Assembly: GCA_031280825.1 (NCBI GenBank)
Contig: JAITGE010000047.1
Location: 1 to 64,000, forward strand
Length of the DNA stretch: 64,000 bases
Reading direction: 5' to 3'
Source of the DNA: Oscillospiraceae bacterium
Lineage (GTDB): Bacteria > Bacillota > Clostridia > Oscillospirales > Acutalibacteraceae
This document shows positions 58,942 through 64,000 of this stretch, in pieces (position 1 is the stretch's first letter; each line of letters opens with the position of its first letter). The position numbers and the translations under genes were made by a program. The notes under the pieces were generated by a model. It did not search any database. It was not told the origin of the DNA and saw only the letters and a list, made by a program, of their open reading frames with translations.

Positions 58942-61416
58942 TTATAGCACGGCTTCGGGATTCATATCCGCATAACTGCTCACCTGCGCAAAAGCGGATT
59001 CCTTGCCGAACGCGCAGAGCAATTCGCTGATCAAGCCGCGCAGACGCGGGCTGTTGCGGCACTTGATGAGTAGCCGCCAACGGTATTTCCCTTTTAACAT
59101 ACCCACCCGCGCGGGCATGGGACCCAGCGCCATCAGCTTTTCATCGGCATATGCGGCACCCGGCGCCGTGCGCCGCCGCAGTTGTTCCAGCAAATACTTT
59201 GCGCCCTGCCGCGCCAACGGCTCTGTTGCGGCGGCTGTGCCGAGCAGGCAAAAATCGCAATAGGGCGGATACACCAGCTGCTTCCGCAAACGGATCTCTG
59301 TTTGGTAAAACGCACGGTAATCCTGCCGCGCCGCCAAACGCAAAATCTCATTTTCGGGGTTGAAGGTCTGCACCAACGCAAGCCCCGGCTGCAAGCCCCG
59401 CCCCGCGCGACCGATCACCTGCGTGAGCAAGGCAAACGCGCGCTCCTGGCTGCGATAATCATCGTAATAGAGCTGCTGGTCAATCGAAACCACGCCCACC
59501 AGCGTTACGTTCGGAAAATCCAAGCCCTTGGCGACCATTTGCGTGCCGAGCAGCACGTCAAATTCCCCCGCGGCGAAGCCGGAAAGCAACGCCTCCCTCG
59601 CGCCGCGCGCGGCAGTGGAATCCGCATCCATGCGGGCGACGCGCAGCTCCGGCATCAAGCGAAGCAGCTCCTGCTCCAGCTTTTGCGTGCCGACTCCTCC
59701 AAAGCGCACCGTTGGCTCGCGGCATTCGGGGCAAACCGTGGGCGCGGGAGCGCTGTAGCCGCAATAATGGCAGCGCACACGCTCATTCGCCAGGTGGTAG
59801 GTTAAAGAGATGCTGCACTGCGGACAGATGAGCACCTTTGCGCAACGGTCACAGGCTAAAAATGTATGATAGCCGCGCCGGTTCATCAGCAAAATCGCCT
59901 GCCGCCCCGCCGTCACTGTTTGATGCAGCTCATCCATCAGTTCCTCTGTGAGCAAGCCGCTCCGCGCGTCCCTCCGTCGCAGCTGCAGATCTACAACGCG
60001 CACCTGCGGCAGCTGCGCACTCCCATAGCGTTTTTCTAAGGCTTCCAGCCGATATCGTCCGCGCAAGGCCGCAGTGTAGCTTTCCACGCGCGGCGTCGCC
60101 GAACCCAGCAGCAGCAGTGCGCCGCATTGGGACGCCCGAAACCGCGCGACCTCCCGCGCATGAAAACGGGGCGTTTGCTCCGATTTATAGGTATGCTCGT
60201 GCTCTTCGTCTAAAATGATAAGACCCAGCCTCGGTACCGGTGCAAACACAGCGCTGCGCGTGCCGATAGCGACCTGCGCCCCACCTTCGCGGATGCGGTT
60301 CCACTCATCCATCCGTTCACCCATGGAAAGCGCACTGTGCAGCAGCGCCACCCGTTTGCCGTAGCGCGCCGCGAAACGCTCCAGCAGCTGCGGCGTTAAG
60401 CCGATTTCCGGCACCAAAACGATCGCGCCGCGCTCCCGCGCCAGGCAGTCGTCAATCAGCCGCAGATAAACACTGGTTTTGCCGCTGCCCGTCACACCGA
60501 AAAGCAGTGCCGTGCCGGGATCTTCGCTCTGTGCCTGAGCCGCCAGGTTCTGGTATGCCCTCGCCTGCTCCTCCGTTAGGGCGATGGTTTCTGGCGTGTC
60601 CGGCTCCGCCGCGTTCACCGCGCTGCGCCACACGCGCCGCTTTTCACTCAACAGAAACCCGCCGCGCTCCATGCCTTGAGGAACAGAAAGTGAAACGCCC
60701 GTATATGTACAGATTTCCCGCAGGGTCGCCGCGCCGTTTTTGCGTAAGAAATCATATACCTCCGCTTGTCGCCCCCTGAACATCGGTCGCACAACATCCG
60801 AAACGTCCGAATCGGGTTCTTCGGCGATAGAATACACCCGTTCCGTCTGCTCCTCGGCTTCCTTCAACACGTCAATGCTCCGCAGCAAGAAGCCCGCCTC
60901 CGCCAGACGCGCGGGCAACAGGGAATCCTGCGGTAGCTTTAATGCCCGCAGGAGCTTTTCACGCGGGAACGCAGGCAGCCGGCTTGCGCGGAGCTTCGCG
61001 AGTATCCGCCGCTCGTCGTCTGTCAGCAAAGCCTCCGAAGGGCATTGCCCCGCCGGCAGCGCGCTGTAGGTTTCACGCACCTTCGCGTGCAGCCCGGCCG
61101 GAACCATCGCGCGAAAGGCTTCGTAATATGTGCAAAAGCAGCGTTCCCGCAAAAACGATACCAGCGCCAGCAGCTCCGGCGACAAAAGCGGCGCTGTGTC
61201 CAGAAGAGCGAAAACGGGCTTTGCAGCAACCGCGCAGCTTTCCTGCAGCGCCACCACCAGCCCCATGCAATCCTTGCCTGCGCCAAAAGGAACACGCACC
61301 CTGCAGCCCGGCTTCACCTTGCCCAGCAACGCGGCAGGGACGGCATAGGTATACAGCTGATCAAAGTGATACGCCGCACGATCCACCGCCACAGCGGCAA
61401 AGGGGGCTTCCGCCAT
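58942..61416 (-). CDS. priA: Primosomal protein N' (replication restart helicase PriA)
   Basis: The protein has 824 residues. It restarts stalled replication forks. The N-terminal 3'-DNA binding domain (VDRAAYHFDQLYTYAVP) is followed by the helicase with LFGVTGSGKTSVYLRLID (Walker A), LIILDEEHEHTYKSEQ (DEEH) and QVIGRAGRGLQPG (motif VI). A zinc cluster of eight cysteines lies between (CDRCAKVLICPQCS, CHYCGYS, CPEC). ATG 61416 was chosen on the family start MAEAPFAAVAVDRA. Confidence 0.96.
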   Translation of the reverse strand: MAEAPFAAVAVDRAAYHFDQLYTYAVPAALLGKVKPGCRVRVPFGAGKDCMGLVVALQESCAVAAKPVFALLDTAPLLSPELLALVSFLRERCFCTYYEAFRAMVPAGLHAKVRETYSALPAGQCPSEALLTDDERRILAKLRASRLPAFPREKLLRALKLPQDSLLPARLAEAGFLLRSIDVLKEAEEQTERVYSIAEEPDSDVSDVVRPMFRGRQAEVYDFLRKNGAATLREICTYTGVSLSVPQGMERGGFLLSEKRRVWRSAVNAAEPDTPETIALTEEQARAYQNLAAQAQSEDPGTALLFGVTGSGKTSVYLRLIDDCLARERGAIVLVPEIGLTPQLLERFAARYGKRVALLHSALSMGERMDEWNRIREGGAQVAIGTRSAVFAPVPRLGLIILDEEHEHTYKSEQTPRFHAREVARFRASQCGALLLLGSATPRVESYTAALRGRYRLEALEKRYGSAQLPQVRVVDLQLRRRDARSGLLTEELMDELHQTVTAGRQAILLMNRRGYHTFLACDRCAKVLICPQCSISLTYHLANERVRCHYCGYSAPAPTVCPECREPTVRFGGVGTQKLEQELLRLMPELRVARMDADSTAARGAREALLSGFAAGEFDVLLGTQMVAKGLDFPNVTLVGVVSIDQQLYYDDYRSQERAFALLTQVIGRAGRGLQPGLALVQTFNPENEILRLAARQDYRAFYQTEIRLRKQLVYPPYCDFCLLGTAAATEPLARQGAKYLLEQLRRRTAPGAAYADEKLMALGPMPARVGMLKGKYRWRLLIKCRNSPRLRGLISELLCAFGKESAFAQVSSYADMNPEAVL

Positions 61417-61447
61417 GCATATTCCCTTTCGCGCCCGAACGGGCAAA

Positions 61448-61657
61448 TCAGATATTGCGGATTTCTTCCGGCTCCAGGATCGCGTAACGACCCTCCACAA
61501 AATCGTTGAGCGCCAGCGTGACGGGCTTGCCCACGTGGACGATACTTTCTTCATCCGTTTCGTTCACCAATTCCCGCGCCCGCTTCGCAACCGCCGTCAC
61601 AAGAGAATAACGGCTGGTGTGTTTGCCTAAAACCACGCGCACATCAACATTCAGCAT
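61448..61657 (-). CDS. rpoZ: RNA polymerase omega subunit
   Basis: The protein has 69 residues, normal for Firmicutes. The conserved core is YSLVTAVAKRARELVNE, preceded by LGKHTSR, and KPVTLALNDFVEGRYAI follows. It helps assemble the polymerase by binding beta prime. It overlaps the gmk stop by 7 bp. Confidence 0.93.
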   Translation of the reverse strand: MLNVDVRVVLGKHTSRYSLVTAVAKRARELVNETDEESIVHVGKPVTLALNDFVEGRYAILEPEEIRNI

Positions 61658-62268
61658 TGTGTTACCTCGCTAATCATATATTTTCTGCGGCAGGTGCGCT
61701 GCCTTTCCGCGCGGATAACCGCGCGCAGGTCGCTCACCGCATAATCCAGCTCGTCGTTCAAAATCAGATAATCATATTCGGACGCGTGGCGCAGCTCGTC
61801 AGCGGCAATTTCCATGCGTCGCTGAATTTCCGCCGCATCCTCGCTTTTGCGCCCCATCAAACGCTGCGCTAAAACCTCGAGCGAAGGCGGCAGCAAGAAA
61901 ACGCCCACGCATTCCGGATATAAGCTGCGAATCCGCTCCGCACCCTCGACCTCAATTTTCAGGATGACCGTTTTCCCCCGCGCAAGCCACTCATCCACCG
62001 TGGATTTGGGCGTCCCATAATAATTCCCACAATAGCAGGTATGCTCCAAAATTTCACCTGCTTTGAGTTTTTGTTCAAAATAATCGCGCGTAACAAAATA
62101 GTAATGCGTCCCGTCAACCTCCCAACTGCGGCGCTCACGCGTTGTGAGCGAAACAGAAAGCGCAATATCCTCATCCGCATGCTCCGCCAGCTCGCTCAGA
62201 ACCGTATCCTTCCCCGAACCCGATGGGCCGGAAAGCACTACCAGCAGCCCTTCCCGATTTCTGCGCAT
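61651..62268 (-). CDS. gmk: Guanylate kinase
   Basis: The protein has 205 residues. It phosphorylates GMP to GDP. P-loop: VLSGPSGSGKDTVL. GMP site: TTRERRSWEVDGTHYYF (usual RxPRxGE replaced by RERRSWE) and EILEHTCYCGNYYGTP. LKIEVEGAERIR matches the Walker B region (Glu for the usual Asp). The lid has RLMGRKSEDAAEIQRR. It is in the standard remA-gmk-rpoZ order. Confidence 0.96.
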   Translation of the reverse strand: MRRNREGLLVVLSGPSGSGKDTVLSELAEHADEDIALSVSLTTRERRSWEVDGTHYYFVTRDYFEQKLKAGEILEHTCYCGNYYGTPKSTVDEWLARGKTVILKIEVEGAERIRSLYPECVGVFLLPPSLEVLAQRLMGRKSEDAAEIQRRMEIAADELRHASEYDYLILNDELDYAVSDLRAVIRAERQRTCRRKYMISEVTQC

Positions 62269-62295
62269 GTCACCGCGTCCCCCGTCTACCTGAAT

Positions 62296-62544
62296 TCATT
62301 GTTCGCCGCCTGCCGTGTCAATTCTCGAAGCAATCGTTTCCGGCTGTAAATAGCTCAAAACCACGTGACCGCTGTCAAGCAACAACACTGCGCGGGTGCG
62401 CCGCCCACAGGACGCGTCCACCAAAACACCGCGCGCCTTTGCCTCCTGTGCCAATCGCTTTACGGGCTGCGAATCCCATTGCAAAACCGTCAAAATCCGC
62501 ACCGCGTTGAGCAAATTTCCAAAACCGATATTCACCATCCGCAT
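62296..62544 (-). CDS. remA: Extracellular matrix regulator RemA (DUF370)
   Basis: The protein has 82 residues. It matches RemA/DUF370: VNIGFGNLLNAVRILTVL at the start, RGVLVDASCGRRTRAVLLLDSGHVV in the middle, and LQPETIASRI near the end. In Bacillus it is a DNA-binding activator of matrix and osmoprotection genes. It lies between yicC and gmk, as in most Firmicutes. Confidence 0.93.
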   Translation of the reverse strand: MRMVNIGFGNLLNAVRILTVLQWDSQPVKRLAQEAKARGVLVDASCGRRTRAVLLLDSGHVVLSYLQPETIASRIDTAGGEQ

Positions 62545-62550
62545 GACCGT

Positions 62551-63429
62551 TCACTCCAGATTCTGCACCTGCTCACGTATTTTCTCGACCAACGCCTTCA
62601 TTTCCACCACGTGCCGCGCAATGGCGATATCCTGCGCCTTGGAGCCGACGGTATTGGCTTCGCGATTGATTTCCTGCACCAAAAAATCCAGCTTGCGCCC
62701 GATAGGCTCCTGCCCGGCGAGAAAAACGTACAGCTGCTCCATATGGCTGCGCAGACGCACGGTTTCCTCCGCCACGGCAACCTTATCGGCAAAAATAGCG
62801 GCTTCGCTTAGGAGTCTCTGCTCCTCCACCGCCGCGCCTTCCAGCAATTCGCGCATCCGCAAGCGGAGCTTTTCATTGTATTCCCGCACGGTTTCAGGAC
62901 TTCGCTGTTCCACAAACGCGACATGCTCCAAAACTGCCGCGGCGTTGGTTCTTATATCCGCCGCCAGGCGCGCGCCCTCAGCCTTGCGCATGGCGACGAA
63001 CCGTGCGGCGGCTTCCTCCACGGAAGGGAGCACCGCCGCCCAAACAGCTTCCTCGTCCGCCGTCCGCTTTTCAACCGCAAATAGCTCCGGCATGCGCAGC
63101 AACGCGGAACCGCACAAGTCATTCGGAATGCCGTACTTGCTCTCCAGCTCCGCGAAAGCGGCCAAGTACCCCTTCAGCAAGGGTGCGTTAAGCCGCACCT
63201 CCGGTGCGTCGCCGTCCAGGACTTCCACGAATAGACCGCATTCAACCTTCCCGCGGGAAATGTGCGTGCTCAAATACCCCTTAAGCCGTTCCTCTAAAAA
63301 AACAAAAGCGCGCGGCACATGCGCCGAGAACTCAAAATAACGGTGGTTCACGCTCTTGATTTCGCAGCGCACGCGGTAAATGCCGTTGCTCGCCTCCGCC
63401 TGCCCAAAGCCCGTCATGCTACGCGCCAT
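62551..63429 (-). CDS. YicC/YloC-family endoribonuclease
   Basis: The protein has 292 residues. It starts SMTGFGQAEASNG, the family mark, with EIKSVNHRYFEFS after it. C-terminal domain: GRKLDFLVQEINREANTVGSKA, the most conserved stretch. Members cut RNA (E. coli YicC acts on the small RNA RyhB). Of two ATG codons two apart, 63429 has the better spacing (six bases) from GAGGAGGG. It has its own promoter at 63460 and leads the remA-gmk-rpoZ-priA series. Confidence 0.94.
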   Translation of the reverse strand: MARSMTGFGQAEASNGIYRVRCEIKSVNHRYFEFSAHVPRAFVFLEERLKGYLSTHISRGKVECGLFVEVLDGDAPEVRLNAPLLKGYLAAFAELESKYGIPNDLCGSALLRMPELFAVEKRTADEEAVWAAVLPSVEEAAARFVAMRKAEGARLAADIRTNAAAVLEHVAFVEQRSPETVREYNEKLRLRMRELLEGAAVEEQRLLSEAAIFADKVAVAEETVRLRSHMEQLYVFLAGQEPIGRKLDFLVQEINREANTVGSKAQDIAIARHVVEMKALVEKIREQVQNLE

Positions 63430-63459
63430 CGCCATCCCTCCTCTCGTCTCTATCGGGCT

Positions 63460-63488
63460 ATCTTAGCACAAAACACCGTGCTTGTCAA
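63460..63488 (-). promoter_or_regulatory. Promoter of the yicC housekeeping operon
   Basis: On the minus strand TTGACA (63483-63488) and TAAGAT (63460-63465) are 17 bases apart. The -35 box overlaps the stop codon of cysS. Confidence 0.65.
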
Positions 63489-64000
63489 ATCCGCACCAGC
63501 TTCGCGCCTTGGGGCGTATCCTCCACCGCATAGCCTAACGCTTTCAATTCCTCGCGGATCGCATCCGCCCGCGCCCAGTCCTTTGCCTTCCTCGCTTCGC
63601 CGCGCTCTTCCGCCAGCGTCTGCGCGGTAACACTCGGCACGTCAACGCTTTTGCGCCGGTAAAGCAAGCCCAGCACGCCGCAAAGCTCATCCAGCAGCGC
63701 GGCCGAGTCCTCGCAAACCGCCTTAGAAGCTCCGGTCTCCAGCACCCGCACGTTGATCTCCCGCACCAGCTCAAAAACAGCGCCCAGCGCGTCGGCAGTG
63801 TTCAAATCCTCTTCCATGGCGGCAATGAACTGCCCGCGCCGCCCGGCAAGCTCCGCAAGCAACGCCGCATCCTCCGGGGCGGTTGTCGCGGCGGCATTTG
63901 CCGCAGCAAAATCCAGGTTTCCGCGGCAGGTATACAACCGCTGAAGCGACGCCTTCGCCTGCTCCACACTTTCCACACTATAATTCACCGGGCTGCGATA
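63485..64000 (-). CDS. cysS: Cysteinyl-tRNA synthetase, C-terminal part
   Basis: About 171 C-terminal residues are inside the window; the 5' end lies beyond 64000. The frame enters with YRSPVNYS, the family motif that precedes the anticodon-binding DALR domain. It continues with AAMEEDLNTADALGAVFELV and the end pattern KAKDWARADAIREELKALGYAVEDTPQG, typical of CysRS. The HIGH, zinc and KMSKS sites are upstream and not visible. Confidence 0.95.
   Translation of the reverse strand, partial: YRSPVNYSVESVEQAKASLQRLYTCRGNLDFAAANAAATTAPEDAALLAELAGRRGQFIAAMEEDLNTADALGAVFELVREINVRVLETGASKAVCEDSAALLDELCGVLGLLYRRKSVDVPSVTAQTLAEERGEARKAKDWARADAIREELKALGYAVEDTPQGAKLVRI

Overview
The window looks like the chromosome of an anaerobic Gram-positive bacterium of the class Clostridia. 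This is inferred from gene content, not from a search. The oxygen-sensitive ribonucleotide reductase nrdD/nrdG, the indolepyruvate:ferredoxin oxidoreductase, a split archaeal-type glutamate synthase and a further glycyl radical enzyme all point to an anaerobe. RemA, PrkC with PASTA domains, its PP2C phosphatase and the order yicC-remA-gmk-rpoZ-priA-def-fmt-rsmB-rlmN-stp-prkC-rsgA are typical of Firmicutes. By eye the DNA is GC-rich. Purine-rich ribosome binding sites are strong, GTG and TTG starts are common, and sigma-A promoters with 16-18 bp spacers can be read directly.

Layout. 1-3.6 kb (minus strand) is one end of an integrated conjugative element: a cut-off gene, a PcfB-like protein, a relaxase, a broken parB, parA and a 36-residue peptide behind an attenuator-like hairpin. 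3.6-3.97 kb is a junction without a convincing gene. 3.97-9.5 kb (minus) holds recQ, a secreted protein of unknown function, a BaiN-type flavoprotein and an RpiR regulator. 9.6-9.95 kb is a decayed IS5-type transposase. 9.9-15.5 kb (minus) is an operon of a PLP-dependent lyase, a DUF2461 protein and trpC-F-B-A, without trpE, trpG or trpD. 15.5-19.3 kb (minus) is nrdD, a GH16 glycosidase and nrdG, behind a promoter flanked by NrdR boxes. 19.4-26.1 kb (minus) carries lysA-mfd and a kinase-like protein with ychF.

26.2-44.5 kb is the only plus-strand block and the most accessory part. It holds an M14 peptidoglycan peptidase, a Thr-rich membrane protein, two secreted metallophosphoesterases around a D-galactonate dehydratase, and a long operon. 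That operon contains split glutamate synthase (gltB1, a zinc-ribbon membrane protein, gltB2, a ferredoxin, a flavoprotein and gltB3), a glycyl radical enzyme of unknown substrate and a small unknown protein. Its leader carries two mutually exclusive hairpins, as in transcription attenuation. A Gfo/Idh/MocA oxidoreductase and an RNA methyltransferase follow behind a perfect-consensus promoter.

44.5-64 kb (minus) is mostly housekeeping: a methyltransferase and a YerC-type regulator, then (read from 64 kb downwards) cysS, yicC, remA, gmk, rpoZ, priA, def, fmt, a membrane zinc peptidase, rsmB, rlmN, stp, prkC, rsgA and nrdR. This runs on into iorA-iorB-paaK-ACT, an arylpyruvate-to-arylacetate route. 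NrdR encoded at 50 kb is the likely repressor of the nrdD operon at 19 kb.

The points most worth a second look are the attenuated glutamate synthase operon with its orphan glycyl radical enzyme, the NrdR sites, the glycosidase inside the nrdD/nrdG operon, the shared hydrophobic C-terminal tails of three secreted proteins, and the apparent CTG start of recQ. I found no tRNA, rRNA, CRISPR array, T-box or classical riboswitch.
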